This document shows, piece after piece, positions 41,635-50,767 of a stretch of 64,000 nucleotides of DNA. Made by a program: the position numbers and the translations under genes. The stretch comes from Pseudomonas sp. MYb327 (lineage in GTDB: Bacteria; Pseudomonadota; Gammaproteobacteria; Pseudomonadales; Pseudomonadaceae). The first letter of the stretch is position 1; every line of letters begins with the position of its first letter. Location: contig NZ_CP159258.1 in NCBI RefSeq assembly GCF_040438925.1, positions 4,168,001-4,232,000 of the forward strand, in the 5' to 3' direction. A model generated the notes under the pieces. That model worked only from the letters and a program-made list of their open reading frames with translations. It did no database searches and had not been told where the DNA came from.

Positions 41635-42540
41635 ATGGACCTGTTCCAAGCAATGACCGTTTACGTAACAGTCGTGGAAGCCGGCAGCATGACTGCCGCG
41701 GCGCAGCAGTGCGAAATGTCCACGACAATGGTCGGCAATCACCTCAAAGCGCTGGAGCAGCGCCTGGGTGTGCGCCTGCTCAACCGTACGACGCGGCGTC
41801 AGCGGTTGACGGAATTTGGCACCGCTTACTATCAGCGCTGCCTCGAAGTCCTAGGGCTGGTGGAAGATTCCGAACGTCTCGCCGAGCAGGCGCTCGATGA
41901 GCCCAGCGGCACGCTGCGCATCACGGCGCCGCTGACTTTCGGCACCGAACGCCTGGCGCCCGCATTGAGTGAATTCAGCTTGCACAACCCGCGGGTGAAG
42001 CTCGACGTAGTGCTGACCAATCGCCGCCCGGACCTGATGGATCATGGCTTTGACGTGGCATTCCGTCTCGGTGCGCTCGAACCTTCCAACTTGATCGCCC
42101 GCCCGTTGATTGATTACACCCTGACCATGTGCGCCTCCAGAGACTATCTGGCGCGCCGTGGAACCCCGGAAAAACCAGAAGACCTGCAACACCATGATTG
42201 CCTGGCGTTTGCCTACCCGGCCGGCGACGACTGGCAGTCCGTGGAAAAACAATGGCGCCTGAGCGGCCCGGAAGGCGAAGTCGTGGTGGCGGTCAGCGGA
42301 TCGATGTTGATCAACAGCTCATCGGGCCTGCATCAGGCCGCACGCACCGGCATGGGCATTGTGATGGTGCCGGATGCGCTGGTGGAGCAGGATCTCAAGG
42401 ACGGAAGACTGGTGGCGCTGATGCAGAGTTATCGACTGCCGAGTCGACCGATGCACCTGGTATACGCCCAGGATCGCTACCGCTTGCCGAAACTGCGTCG
42501 TTTCGTCGACTTCGCCGTGCAGATGTGGGGCAAGCACTAG
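41635..42540 (+). CDS. LysR-family transcriptional regulator
   Basis: A 301-residue LTTR. The N-terminal winged helix reads MDLFQAMTVYVTVVEAGSMTAAAQQCEMSTTMVGNHLKALEQRLGVRLLNRTTRRQRLT. The effector domain begins GTLRITAPLTFGTERLAP and is of the CrgA/DhcR-like type (DVVLTNRRPDLMDHGFDVAFRLG). The short intergenic region of 102 bases with the divergent aminotransferase gene (41532) makes that gene the likely target. A TTG at 41629 is an alternative start. Ligand unknown. Confidence 0.9.
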   Translation: MDLFQAMTVYVTVVEAGSMTAAAQQCEMSTTMVGNHLKALEQRLGVRLLNRTTRRQRLTEFGTAYYQRCLEVLGLVEDSERLAEQALDEPSGTLRITAPLTFGTERLAPALSEFSLHNPRVKLDVVLTNRRPDLMDHGFDVAFRLGALEPSNLIARPLIDYTLTMCASRDYLARRGTPEKPEDLQHHDCLAFAYPAGDDWQSVEKQWRLSGPEGEVVVAVSGSMLINSSSGLHQAARTGMGIVMVPDALVEQDLKDGRLVALMQSYRLPSRPMHLVYAQDRYRLPKLRRFVDFAVQMWGKH

Positions 42541-42615
42541 CGGGGCCGTGGCGCCATGCACTAATCTGCGCGACAGGCAGGTCATTTTGATATCAGGACG
42601 CCATGGAGAGCAGCA

Positions 42616-43629
42616 ATGGGTGAAGCATCGAACGTCGAACCGTTGAAGTTCAACGTGTCGGACATGAACGACGACATGCTGCACACCATCCTGGAATTGG
42701 TCAGCGACGGTATTTGGGACTGGAACGCCAATACCGGTTTCGTCTACCGCAACCCTGGCTGGTACAAAATGCTCGGTTACACCCCCCACTCCCTGGATAA
42801 CAACGTGTTTACCTGGGAAAGCGTGATCCATCCGGACGATTACCCGCACGTCATGGCGCAGTTCGATGCCTACCTGACGCAGCATGCGCCTGCTTATCAG
42901 GCCGAATATCGTTGCCGTATGCAGGACGGCAGTTACACCTGGATCGAAGATCGTGGCTACGTACTGGCGCGCAATGCCGATGGCTCGGTAGCGCGAATGG
43001 TCGGCGCACACCGCAGCATCGAAGACAAAAAGCGTCTGCTGGAAGAACTCGAACGACGCAATCAGTCCCTTGAAGCCATCGTTGAAGAACGCACCCGTGA
43101 ATTGTCCCGGGTCAATCAGCAACTGCAGATTCAACTCGAAGAGAACCGCAAGCTGGCGGAAACCGATGTACTGACCTCGGTTGCCAATCGTTATCGACTG
43201 GAAAAAGCCCTGCCCCAGGCGTGCGAGCGCGCCCAACGCTTTCGGCAGCCACTGGCGCTGATCGCCATGGACATCGACGACTTCAAGACCATCAACGACC
43301 ACTACGGCCATGCACTCGGCGATGCTGCATTGGTGCAGGTGGTCGAGAGCGTAGAACGTTGCGTACGCGAAGGCGATTTGTTCGCCCGTTGGGGCGGTGA
43401 CGAGTTCATCGTGATCCTGCCCGATACTTCTCTTGCTGATGCCAGGCTTCTCGCCGAGAAAATCCGCCACAGGCTCGGCAGTCTGCCGCCCGTGGGGGAC
43501 TTCCAGGTCACTATGAGTTTCGGCGTAGTCCAGCGTTTTGAAGATGAGCAGCAGACCGGCCTCATGGCCCGGGCCGACCAAGCGCTCTATCGGTCAAAGA
43601 TTTCCGGCAAGAATGTCATTAGCGGATGA
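42616..43629 (+). CDS. PAS-GGDEF diguanylate cyclase
   Basis: A 337-residue soluble c-di-GMP synthase. Residues 18-140 form a PAS-fold sensor (LVSDGIWDWNANTGFVYRNPGWYKMLGYTPHSL, then WESVIHPDDYPHV and a PAC segment GSYTWIEDRGYVLARNADGS). A coiled-coil linker (ELERRNQSLEAIVEERTRELSRV...) leads to the GGDEF domain with the intact active site RWGGDEFIVI. The inhibitory site RxxD (REGD) lies five residues before GGDEF, so product inhibition is expected. The DVLTSVANRYRLE start of the domain is standard. No transmembrane segment. The input signal is unknown. Confidence 0.92.
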   Translation: MGEASNVEPLKFNVSDMNDDMLHTILELVSDGIWDWNANTGFVYRNPGWYKMLGYTPHSLDNNVFTWESVIHPDDYPHVMAQFDAYLTQHAPAYQAEYRCRMQDGSYTWIEDRGYVLARNADGSVARMVGAHRSIEDKKRLLEELERRNQSLEAIVEERTRELSRVNQQLQIQLEENRKLAETDVLTSVANRYRLEKALPQACERAQRFRQPLALIAMDIDDFKTINDHYGHALGDAALVQVVESVERCVREGDLFARWGGDEFIVILPDTSLADARLLAEKIRHRLGSLPPVGDFQVTMSFGVVQRFEDEQQTGLMARADQALYRSKISGKNVISG

Positions 43630-43656
43630 GTGCCATCCCCGCTCATCCCCTCTCTC

Positions 43657-44361
43657 CTACATACCCGCCTTCACCAACACCGGTTTTTCCTGATACCGCT
43701 GCGGATACAACTGCTTGAGCTGGGCCACCTTCGGTAGATCGTTGATCACGATGTAGGGATAGGTCGGATGTTCGGTCAAAAAGTCTTGATGCTCTTCTTC
43801 CGCCGGGTAGAAACCGTTGTAGGTTTCCAGCTTGGTCACAATGGGTTTGTCAAACGAGCGGGCGCTGTCCAGCTGGGCAATGTAAGCCTGAGCCACACGT
43901 TGCTGCTCCGGGTTCTGCACAAATATCGCCGAGCGATACTGCGTCCCGTGGTCTGGCCCCTGACGATTAAGTTCGGTCGGGTTATGCGCTACTGAAAAGT
44001 AGATTTGCAGCAGACTGCCGTAACTGACCTGGCCCGGATCGAAGGTGACTTCGACGGCTTCCGCATGCCCGGTATCACCGTTGCTGACACGCTCGTACTG
44101 CGCCGTGTTGGCGGCACCACCCGCGTAACCGGAAACAGCTTTCTTCACGCCTTTGACGTGCTGGAACACACCCTGAACGCCCCAGAAACAACCCCCGGCA
44201 AAGACTACGGTTTCGCTGTGGGCCTGGGTGATTTCGTCGATGCTCGGCGGTGGAATGACGACCGCATCTTCAGCACCGAAAGAGAGGGCCAGGCATTGGC
44301 CAATGACGCCGGCAGCGGCCAGGCCTAACAACGTACGGCGCCAGGTGAATACAACTTTCAT
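43657..44361 (-). CDS. msrA: Peptide methionine sulfoxide reductase MsrA, exported
   Basis: A 234-residue enzyme reducing methionine-S-sulfoxide. The active site is GGCFWGVQGVFQHVKG, followed by VSGYAGG and GHAEAVEV. Unlike cytosolic MsrA, it has an N-terminal hydrophobic signal (TLLGLAAAGVIGQCLALSFGAEDA), so it probably acts in the periplasm or is membrane-tethered. It is next to, and co-oriented with, an exported msrB (49 bases apart), which covers the other stereoisomer. C-terminal LKQLYPQRYQEKPVLVKAGM lacks the usual recycling cysteine pair, so an external reductant is needed. Confidence 0.9.
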   Translation of the reverse strand: MKVVFTWRRTLLGLAAAGVIGQCLALSFGAEDAVVIPPPSIDEITQAHSETVVFAGGCFWGVQGVFQHVKGVKKAVSGYAGGAANTAQYERVSNGDTGHAEAVEVTFDPGQVSYGSLLQIYFSVAHNPTELNRQGPDHGTQYRSAIFVQNPEQQRVAQAYIAQLDSARSFDKPIVTKLETYNGFYPAEEEHQDFLTEHPTYPYIVINDLPKVAQLKQLYPQRYQEKPVLVKAGM

Positions 44362-44409
44362 GGGGCTGACTCCTGAGTAATTGCAATCGCGATCAACCGA
44401 ACTTCGGGA

Positions 44410-44922
44410 TCACACCTGTTTGAATATCATCGCCAGGCCGTTCATGCAGTAGCGCAGCCCGGTGGGTTTGGGTCCGTCATCGAAAACATGGCCCAGATGG
44501 CCCCCACATCGGCGGCAATGAACCTCTTCGCGCAGTACGCCGAAGGAGCGGTCCTGGCGGGTGGCAACAGCCTTTTCCAGGGGAGCCCAGAAACTGGGCC
44601 AACCGGTGCGACTGTCGAATTTGGTCGCGGAAGAAAACAGCGGTAAATCGCAACCGGCACAGGCGAACGTGCCGTCTCGGTGCTCATTGTTCAGCGCGCT
44701 GCTGTAGGCCCGTTCAGTGCCCTCTTCGCGGAGTATTTCGTATTGCTCGTCGCTCAGGATCGAGTGCCATTCGCTGTCGCTGTGGCTCACTTCGAATACC
44801 TCCGCCGCGCTGGCATCGCTGATCAGTGCAGACCCCGTGGAAAATTTTGGCAATACACCGATCGCCAGGGCTGCGACCCCCAGCCCGCCGCTCGCCAACA
44901 GAAATTGCCGTCGTGAAAACAT
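44410..44922 (-). CDS. msrB: Peptide methionine sulfoxide reductase MsrB, Tat-exported
   Basis: A 170-residue enzyme for methionine-R-sulfoxide. MFSRRQFLLASGGLGVAAL is a Tat-type signal (SRRxFL). The zinc cysteines are in CAGC and CRRC, and the catalytic cysteine is in LRYCMNGLAM; TKFDSRTGWPSFW is the conserved core. The start at 44922 has GGAG six bases upstream and begins the Tat signal. It is first in an msrB-msrA pair for envelope protein repair and is divergent from the two-component genes at 45074, which lie only 150 bases away. Confidence 0.9.
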   Translation of the reverse strand: MFSRRQFLLASGGLGVAALAIGVLPKFSTGSALISDASAAEVFEVSHSDSEWHSILSDEQYEILREEGTERAYSSALNNEHRDGTFACAGCDLPLFSSATKFDSRTGWPSFWAPLEKAVATRQDRSFGVLREEVHCRRCGGHLGHVFDDGPKPTGLRYCMNGLAMIFKQV

Positions 44923-45073
44923 GCTTGTCTCCGAAAATTCCAGGTGCCTGTCATGGAACACAGCCTAGGCTTGGGTTGATCGCCAAATCCTCACGGAAAG
45001 TTAAATAATTCGTGATAACTCAGGCCCCGAAAAACCCGCACAATGCGCTCATTGCGCCGAAGGATTGAGCTGG

Positions 45074-45793
45074 ATGGAACAGACCAAACGTGTCCTCGTG
45101 GTCGAGGACGACCTGCATATCGCCGACCTTATCTGCCTGCATCTGCGTGATGAGCAGTTCGAGGTGGTGCACTGCGCCGATGGCAATGAAGGCATGCGTC
45201 TGCTGCAGCAAGGAAGTTGGGATGCACTGATTCTCGACCTGATGCTGCCCGGCGTCGATGGCCTGGAAATCTGCCGCCGTGCCAGGGCCATGGCGCGCTA
45301 TACACCGATCATCATTACCAGTGCGCGCTCCAGCGAAGTGCACCGGATCCTGGGGCTCGAACTGGGCGCCGACGATTATCTGGCCAAGCCGTTTTCCATG
45401 CTTGAACTGGTGGCACGCGTCAAAGCGCTGTTGCGCCGTGTCGACGCCATGGCCCGTAACCTGAAAATGGACGCCGGTGGCCTGGACATCGATGGTCTGA
45501 CCATCGACCCGATTACTCGCGAAGTGTCCCTGGAAGGGCGTCGCCTCGATCTCACGCCCAGGGAGTTCGACCTGCTGCACTACTTCGCCCGCCAGCCCGG
45601 AAAAGTATTTTCACGAATGGACCTGCTCGACGCCGTTTGGGGTTACAGCCACGAGGGCTACGAACACACGGTCAACACGCACATCAACCGCTTGCGCGCG
45701 AAAATCGAGGCTGATCCGGCTCAACCGGCGCGCATCCTCACGGTGTGGGGGCGCGGCTACAAATTCGCCACCCGTCAGGAGCAGGAACCATGA
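45074..45793 (+). CDS. OmpR/PhoB-family response regulator
   Basis: A 239-residue regulator. The receiver domain has the acidic pair VVEDD and the phosphoacceptor Asp55 in ALILDLMLPG, with Lys in LAKPFS. The C-terminal winged helix (EVSLEGRRLDLTPREFDLLHYFARQPGKVFSRMDLLDAVWGY...VNTHINRLRAKIE) is standard for the family. The start at 45074 has AAGGA ten bases upstream; a TTG at 45065 is too close to it. Its stop overlaps the kinase start by four bases. It may control the divergent msrB-msrA pair; no operator was identified. Confidence 0.92.
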   Translation: MEQTKRVLVVEDDLHIADLICLHLRDEQFEVVHCADGNEGMRLLQQGSWDALILDLMLPGVDGLEICRRARAMARYTPIIITSARSSEVHRILGLELGADDYLAKPFSMLELVARVKALLRRVDAMARNLKMDAGGLDIDGLTIDPITREVSLEGRRLDLTPREFDLLHYFARQPGKVFSRMDLLDAVWGYSHEGYEHTVNTHINRLRAKIEADPAQPARILTVWGRGYKFATRQEQEP

Positions 45794-47304
45794 GGCTGAC
45801 CCTCACACAACGCCTGTCAATGGTGTTCGCCATGTTGCTGCTTGTGTGCTGCGGCACGTCGGCCTGGATGCAAGTGCGCTCCAACCAGATGCATGAACAG
45901 GAAGTGGTGCAAGGGCTGTCCCGGGATCTGGCGCAACACATCGCCCGCGACACGGTGCTGATGGACAGCAAGGGCCTGATGCCCGATGCCGTGCGTGACC
46001 TGTTCAGCAAGCTGATGCTGGTCAACCCCAGTGTCGAGGTCTATCTGCTGGACACCGAGGGCAAGATTGTCGGCAGCGCCGCACCCGAGGGGCGGATACG
46101 ACGCGAACGGGTCGACCTGGCGCCGATCCAGCGCCTGCTCAGGGGCGATACCCTGCCGATTCCCGGCGATGATCCGCGCAGCAACGATGGGCTCAAGGTC
46201 TTCAGCGCCGCGCCGCTCAAGGTCGACGGCAAACCGGCAGGCTATCTGTATGTGGTCTTGCTCGGCGAAGACCACGACCGCATCGCTGAACGCGGTGCCA
46301 CCAGTGCAGCGCTCAATACCGCATTGATGTCCATCGCACTGGTGGCGCTGCTGTGCCTGATCGCCGGTCTCACGGCGTTTGCCCTGATCACTCGGCCGTT
46401 GCGGCGCCTGACCGAAACCGTCAGCCAGTTCGATATCGATGGTGTGCCGGTCTCGGTACCGTTAACGGCTCCGGTGGATAAAGCTGCCAGCCACGACGAA
46501 ATTGCAATACTCGACGCTACCTTCCGACAGATGCAGGCGCGACTTGGTGAACAATGGCGTTCGTTGACCCGCCAGGATCAGGAGCGCCGCGAACTGGTGG
46601 CGAACATTTCCCACGACCTGCGAACGCCGCTGGCGTCGCTGCATGGTTACCTGGAAACCCTCTCGCTCAAGGACGCCACGTTGTCCCCCGCCGACCGCCG
46701 CCGCTACCTCGGCATCGCACTGGACCAAAGCCGCAAGGTCGGCGGTCTGGCGCAGTCGTTGCTGGAACTGGTGCGGCTGGAACATGGTTTTGTGCAACCG
46801 GTGCTGGAGCGCTTTTCCCTGACCGATCTGGCACAGGACATCTTCCAGAAATTCGAACTGACCGCCGAGGCGCGTGAGGTCGAACTGAAGGCTACATTCG
46901 CGCCCAATGTTTCTTCGACCTGCGCCGACCTGGGGTTGATCGAGCGGGTACTGACCAACCTGTTCGACAACGCCCTGCGCCATACCCCGCCCGGTGGGGA
47001 AATTGAACTCGGCTTGCGCCCGCAAGGGTCGTTTATTGAAGTGACTGTCAGCGACACCGGTCCTGGTATAGCCCCGGAGCTGCGTGAAGGGTTGTTCCTG
47101 CGGCCGTTCAATATCGGCGGCGCACGGCGTGATGGCGGGTTGGGCCTGCGGATTGTGCATCGCATCCTGCAATTGCATGGGCGCGATATTCAGTTGATCG
47201 ATGTTCCCGGGCGCGGCGCGACCTTCCGGTTTTCACTGGCGGTGGATGAAGCAACTGCATCGGCGTTGGCAGAGCGTTCGATGAACCTGAATACACCGGG
47301 GTAA
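45790..47304 (+). CDS. Sensor histidine kinase
   Basis: A 504-residue membrane kinase. One TM helix lies near residue 10-25 and a second at ALMSIALVALLCLIAGLTAFALI, enclosing a periplasmic sensor of about 150 residues. HAMP follows (ITRPLRRLTETVSQF), then the phosphoacceptor His275 in NISHDLRTPLASLHGYLETL. The ATPase domain has an N box (RVLTNLFDNALRH) and G boxes (VSDTGPGIAPELREGLF, RRDGGLGLRIV). Partner of the response regulator at 45074, with an ATGA overlap. The signal is unknown; the msr neighbours suggest oxidative or envelope stress. Confidence 0.92.
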   Translation: MRLTLTQRLSMVFAMLLLVCCGTSAWMQVRSNQMHEQEVVQGLSRDLAQHIARDTVLMDSKGLMPDAVRDLFSKLMLVNPSVEVYLLDTEGKIVGSAAPEGRIRRERVDLAPIQRLLRGDTLPIPGDDPRSNDGLKVFSAAPLKVDGKPAGYLYVVLLGEDHDRIAERGATSAALNTALMSIALVALLCLIAGLTAFALITRPLRRLTETVSQFDIDGVPVSVPLTAPVDKAASHDEIAILDATFRQMQARLGEQWRSLTRQDQERRELVANISHDLRTPLASLHGYLETLSLKDATLSPADRRRYLGIALDQSRKVGGLAQSLLELVRLEHGFVQPVLERFSLTDLAQDIFQKFELTAEAREVELKATFAPNVSSTCADLGLIERVLTNLFDNALRHTPPGGEIELGLRPQGSFIEVTVSDTGPGIAPELREGLFLRPFNIGGARRDGGLGLRIVHRILQLHGRDIQLIDVPGRGATFRFSLAVDEATASALAERSMNLNTPG

Positions 47305-47433
47305 ACCTGAGCTCCTTCACGGCTATGTCTGTTGGTCCGTGACAACGCCGCCCCGGTCCAATAGATTAGGCGACCTGAAAAGGCCCCCGTGCTTTCTCGC
47401 CTCTATTCAAGTTAAAGAAGTAGTGAAATTTCA

Positions 47434-48138
47434 ATGTCCGATTCCAACACCGCTGAATCCGTAGTCACCCTGTCGTCCAAAGCGGAATACGAAAACTCCA
47501 TCAATCTTTCACAACACGTGCCCCAGGCGAAAACCATCAGCGAGATGGTCCTCGACGCTTTCCAGTCCACCCGCGAAAGCGACCAGATCCGCGAACTGCG
47601 CGCAGCCATTCGCCAGGCCCACGACAGCTTCGACGACGATAAGGCCTATGAGCTGATGGGCGAACTCAAGCAGTTGAAAGACGCCGAGGCCGCCGACATT
47701 GCCGCCCTGGAAGACCTGAGCAGCAAGTTTTCGATCAATCGCATCCTTTCCAGCTTCAAGGACGATCCAGCCTTTCAGGAAATCGTCTACGGGCTGGCAT
47801 TGAAAGTGTTGAACCAGACTCACCAGGCCATCAGCAACCCGGGTAGCGGCAAGAGCAAAGCGGCACGGGCCAAGAAGGACGTCGAGGTGTTCACCATCAG
47901 CAAGGACGGCGTCAGCGTCACCTTGCCGCTGCGTACCCCGCGTTCGCGCTTGAACGTTGACCGTGAAGCGCTGGAGTTCCTGGGTTTCACCTTCGTCGGT
48001 GAAGGCGATGAAGCTGAGCTGGAAAGCGAAACCTTCCTCGACAATACCGGCGCGGAACAGGCCGTCAATCGCAAGAACATCATCACCGCACTGCAACAGC
48101 AGACCGCATTTGACGGTTACAGCATCGCTGCACAGTAA
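47434..48138 (+). CDS. Hypothetical protein, helical N-terminus
   Basis: A 234-residue soluble protein that I do not recognise. Residues 35-95 are highly charged and helical (QIRELRAAIRQAHDSFDDDKAYELMGELKQL), suggesting a coiled coil. The middle carries a Lys/Gly/Ser-rich linker (NPGSGKSKAARAKKD), and the C-terminal 80 residues (VTLPLRTPRSRLNVDREALEFLGFTFVGEGDEAELESE) look beta-rich. Average base composition, so it is probably resident. A strong terminator follows, making it monocistronic. Function unknown. Confidence 0.6.
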   Translation: MSDSNTAESVVTLSSKAEYENSINLSQHVPQAKTISEMVLDAFQSTRESDQIRELRAAIRQAHDSFDDDKAYELMGELKQLKDAEAADIAALEDLSSKFSINRILSSFKDDPAFQEIVYGLALKVLNQTHQAISNPGSGKSKAARAKKDVEVFTISKDGVSVTLPLRTPRSRLNVDREALEFLGFTFVGEGDEAELESETFLDNTGAEQAVNRKNIITALQQQTAFDGYSIAAQ

Positions 48139-48156
48139 TACTCGTCATAGACACCG

Positions 48157-48192
48157 AAAAGCCCCGCCCTGAGACTCAGTGCGGGGCTTTTT
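48157..48192 (+). terminator. Rho-independent terminator after the hypothetical gene
   Basis: AAAGCCCCGC pairs with GCGGGGCTTT (48158-48167 / 48181-48190) and runs into T residues. The 3' end of the gene at 47434 is 19 bases upstream. Confidence 0.85.
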
Positions 48193-48220
48193 AATGCCTG
48201 CATTTTCATCAGCAACCACT

Positions 48221-48715
48221 TTACAACGCTGTTGGCCGCAACGCCGCGACCATGTCGACTTCGATGGCCGCATTTTTTGGCAACTGATAAACACCGACCG
48301 TGGTCCGCGTATGTTTACCAGCATCGCCCAGCACATGGCTGAAGACGTCCGACGCACCGTTGGCCACTTCACTCAGGTCGACAAAATCCCCGGTGGATTT
48401 GACGTAGACCGTGACGCGCAGCAGCGACTTGATTTTGTCCAGTGAACCGATGGCATCGACGATCAGTGCCAACCCGCGCAACGCACTGATGCTGGCGGCT
48501 CTTTGCGCATCTGTCAGCGACAACTCCTGCCCTACCCGGCCCGGGTACTGAATCTCGCCATTCATCCGCGGCACCAGGCCACTGATGTAGAGCTCATCGT
48601 GATGCCGAATCAGCGGAGCGTAATGCCCGCCGGCGGTATTCTCGCCGTAGATGTCGTAGCCAACCTCTTTAGCCAGCGCGATGAAGCGTTCATCGCAAGT
48701 CTTGTGTTCAGTCAT
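48221..48715 (-). CDS. RidA/YjgF-family protein
   Basis: A 164-residue member of the RidA superfamily, longer than classical RidA by about 35 residues at the N-terminus. ELYISGLVPRMNGEIQYPGRVGQELSLTDAQRAAS is the typical strand-helix start, and DKIKSLLRVTVYVKS and TRTTVGVYQLPKNAAIEVDMVA complete the fold. The Arg that stabilises the ketimine in true RidA enzymes is not at its usual place, where this protein reads LPKNAAIEVD, so it may not deaminate 2-aminoacrylate and may belong to a RutC/Rid-type subgroup. The start at 48715 has AAGGGG upstream. Confidence 0.8.
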   Translation of the reverse strand: MTEHKTCDERFIALAKEVGYDIYGENTAGGHYAPLIRHHDELYISGLVPRMNGEIQYPGRVGQELSLTDAQRAASISALRGLALIVDAIGSLDKIKSLLRVTVYVKSTGDFVDLSEVANGASDVFSHVLGDAGKHTRTTVGVYQLPKNAAIEVDMVAALRPTAL

Positions 48716-48842
48716 CTGCGCCCCTTGATCGGTCATTGCATCCAATGGTTTGACAGATTAGTTCAGATTCTCGCTACCGGGGCGATTCAGATGAATCGAT
48801 TAACTCGCAGTGGAAGGCACTCGATAAAATCCGCCACTCAGC

Positions 48843-48879
48843 AAAAAGCCCCGCTCTTCTCTCGAAGGCGGGGCTTTTC
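48843..48879. terminator. Bidirectional terminator of the cyo operon
   Basis: AAAAGCCCCGC (48844-48854) pairs with GCGGGGCTTTT (48868-48878). On the minus strand it lies 18 bases beyond the cyoE stop and is followed by U residues. Confidence 0.85.
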
Positions 48880-48896
48880 GATCCTGCATCTGAAGC

Positions 48897-49784
48897 TTAA
48901 GGCGCGTACGTCAGCAACAACTCTGTCGGCACTTTGAAGTCCAGGGACATCATCACGCTCAACGCGGTAATGGTGAAGATCGAGAACACGAACAGCTTGC
49001 GTGCCCAGACCGTGTCATCCACTGCCTTGTAGCCGGTCCAGGCCATGTACAACCAGTACATGCCCATGGCCGCGGCGACGGCGAGGTAGCTCATGCCAGC
49101 GTAGCCGCTGAAGGTCAACATCAAGGTCGCCACGAGGAAGGCCAGGATGTAGATCAGGATGTGCTTCTTGGCCACCTGGATTCCGCGCTTCACTGGCAGC
49201 ACCGGAATCGATGCGGCCAGGTAATCGTTGAAGCGGAAGATCGCGATGGCGTAGGAATGCGGCATCTGCCACAGGCTGAACATCACCAGCAGGGTCAGCG
49301 CGGCCATGTCGAAGGTGTTGCTGACGGCGACGTAACCGATCACCGGCGGCATCGCCCCCGACAGGCTGCCCACCAGTGTGCCGTGAACCGACTTGCGCTT
49401 GAGGTACAGGCTGTAGAAGCCGACGTAGATCACGAAGCCGATGACTGCGAACAACGCAGCCAACGGGTTGGCCACCTTGTACAACAGCGCAACGCCGGCG
49501 ACACCCAGGACGGTCGCGTAGATCAGGGCCAGCTTCAGGGAGATCAAGCCCTGGACCAGCACCCGGTTCTTGGTGCGTTCCATCTTCAGGTCGATGTCGC
49601 GGTCGATGCAGTTGTTGAACACGCAACCGGAGGCAACCACCAGGGACGTGCCGATCATGGCGGCCAGGAAAATGGCCAGATCGACATGCCCTTTGGAGGC
49701 CAGGAAAAATCCGCCTGCCACAGAAAGCACGTTACCGAAAATGATCCCCGGTTTGGTGATTTGGATAAAGTGCTTAAAGGACAT
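48897..49784 (-). CDS. cyoE: Protohaem IX farnesyltransferase (haem O synthase)
   Basis: A 295-residue inner-membrane prenyltransferase that converts haem B to haem O for the cyo oxidase. The first Asp-rich motif is [18 protein letters not shown] and the second site lies near YTRPLKRK-equivalent [26 protein letters not shown]. Nine predicted TM helices. [20 protein letters not shown] at the start is diagnostic. Last gene of cyoABCDE; 12 bases after cyoD, then the operon terminator. Confidence 0.95.
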   Translation of the reverse strand: MSFKHFIQITKPGIIFGNVLSVAGGFFLASKGHVDLAIFLAAMIGTSLVVASGCVFNNCIDRDIDLKMERTKNRVLVQGLISLKLALIYATVLGVAGVALLYKVANPLAALFAVIGFVIYVGFYSLYLKRKSVHGTLVGSLSGAMPPVIGYVAVSNTFDMAALTLLVMFSLWQMPHSYAIAIFRFNDYLAASIPVLPVKRGIQVAKKHILIYILAFLVATLMLTFSGYAGMSYLAVAAAMGMYWLYMAWTGYKAVDDTVWARKLFVFSIFTITALSVMMSLDFKVPTELLLTYAP

Positions 49785-49795
49785 GCGGACTTACC

Positions 49796-50137
49796 TCACT
49801 TCGCCATCATGAACGTGTGGATGCTGAACATGATCCACAGCGACAGGCCAACCAGCAGGACGATCACGATCGCGGCGAAGACAAACGCAATCACGTTGTT
49901 ACGCTGCGCAGCGGAACGGTCCAGGTGCAGGAAGTACACCAGGTGCACCAGCACCTGGATCACCGCAAAGGCCAGAACGATCAACAGGGTGATCGACTTC
50001 GGCAGCGTCGGGTACATCACCAGACCGAACGGAATCAGGGTCAGGATCACCGACAGCACGAAGCCAATGACGTAGGACTTGACGCTGCCGTGACCGGCGT
50101 CGTCGTGGCCATTGTGGGAATGAGCTGCGTTAGCCAT
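49796..50137 (-). CDS. cyoD: Cytochrome o ubiquinol oxidase subunit IV
   Basis: A 113-residue membrane subunit with three helices (YVIGFVLSVILTLIPFGLVM, ITLLIVLAFAVIQVLVHLVYFLHL, VIAFVFAAIVIVLLVGLSLWIM). It starts with a histidine-rich stretch (AHSHNGHDDAGHG). It stabilises the complex and assists CuB binding. It begins directly after cyoC, with no gap. Confidence 0.94.
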   Translation of the reverse strand: MANAAHSHNGHDDAGHGSVKSYVIGFVLSVILTLIPFGLVMYPTLPKSITLLIVLAFAVIQVLVHLVYFLHLDRSAAQRNNVIAFVFAAIVIVLLVGLSLWIMFSIHTFMMAK

Positions 50138-50764
50138 TTACATAGTCCCCATCAGATAAACAACCGTGAATACGCAGATCCACACCACGTCCAGGAAGTG
50201 CCAGAACAGGCTCAGGCAGCTCAGACGGGTCTTGTTGGTCGCCGTCAGGCCGTTTTTCTGCACCTGGTACATCATGATCGCCATCCAGATCAGACCGCTG
50301 GTCACGTGCAGACCGTGGGTGCCGACCAGGGTGAAGAACCCGGACAGGAAGCCGGAACGGCTAGGGCCGTAGCCCTCGGAGATCAGCATGTGGAACTCGT
50401 TGATCTCCATGCCGATGAAGCCGGCACCGAACAGGAAGGTCAGGGCCAGCCAGCCCAGGACCTGCTTCTTGTTACCCCGGAAGAACGCCAGCATGGCGAA
50501 GCCGTAGGTGATCGAACTGAACAGCAGCAGAGCGGTTTCGCCCAGTACGTACGGCAGTTCGAAGATGTCGTGGCCCGACGGGCCACCCGCTACGTTGTTA
50601 ACCAGTACCGCGTACGCTGCGAAGATCGACGCAAACAGGATGCAGTCGGTCATCAGGTAGAGCCAGAAACCGAATACGGTCATCTCGCCCGAGTCGTGGT
50701 GATGGTCATCATGCCCATGTCCATCGACATGGGTGTGTCCAGCATTGGTCACTAAGTTCGACAT
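50138..50764 (-). CDS. cyoC: Cytochrome o ubiquinol oxidase subunit III
   Basis: A 208-residue subunit with five TM helices. [26 protein letters not shown] and [17 protein letters not shown] are the conserved family stretches. The N-terminal tail is very histidine-rich ([19 protein letters not shown]), perhaps metal-binding. Located between cyoB and cyoD. Confidence 0.95.
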   Translation of the reverse strand: MSNLVTNAGHTHVDGHGHDDHHHDSGEMTVFGFWLYLMTDCILFASIFAAYAVLVNNVAGGPSGHDIFELPYVLGETALLLFSSITYGFAMLAFFRGNKKQVLGWLALTFLFGAGFIGMEINEFHMLISEGYGPSRSGFLSGFFTLVGTHGLHVTSGLIWMAIMMYQVQKNGLTATNKTRLSCLSLFWHFLDVVWICVFTVVYLMGTM

Positions 50765-50767
50765 GGT

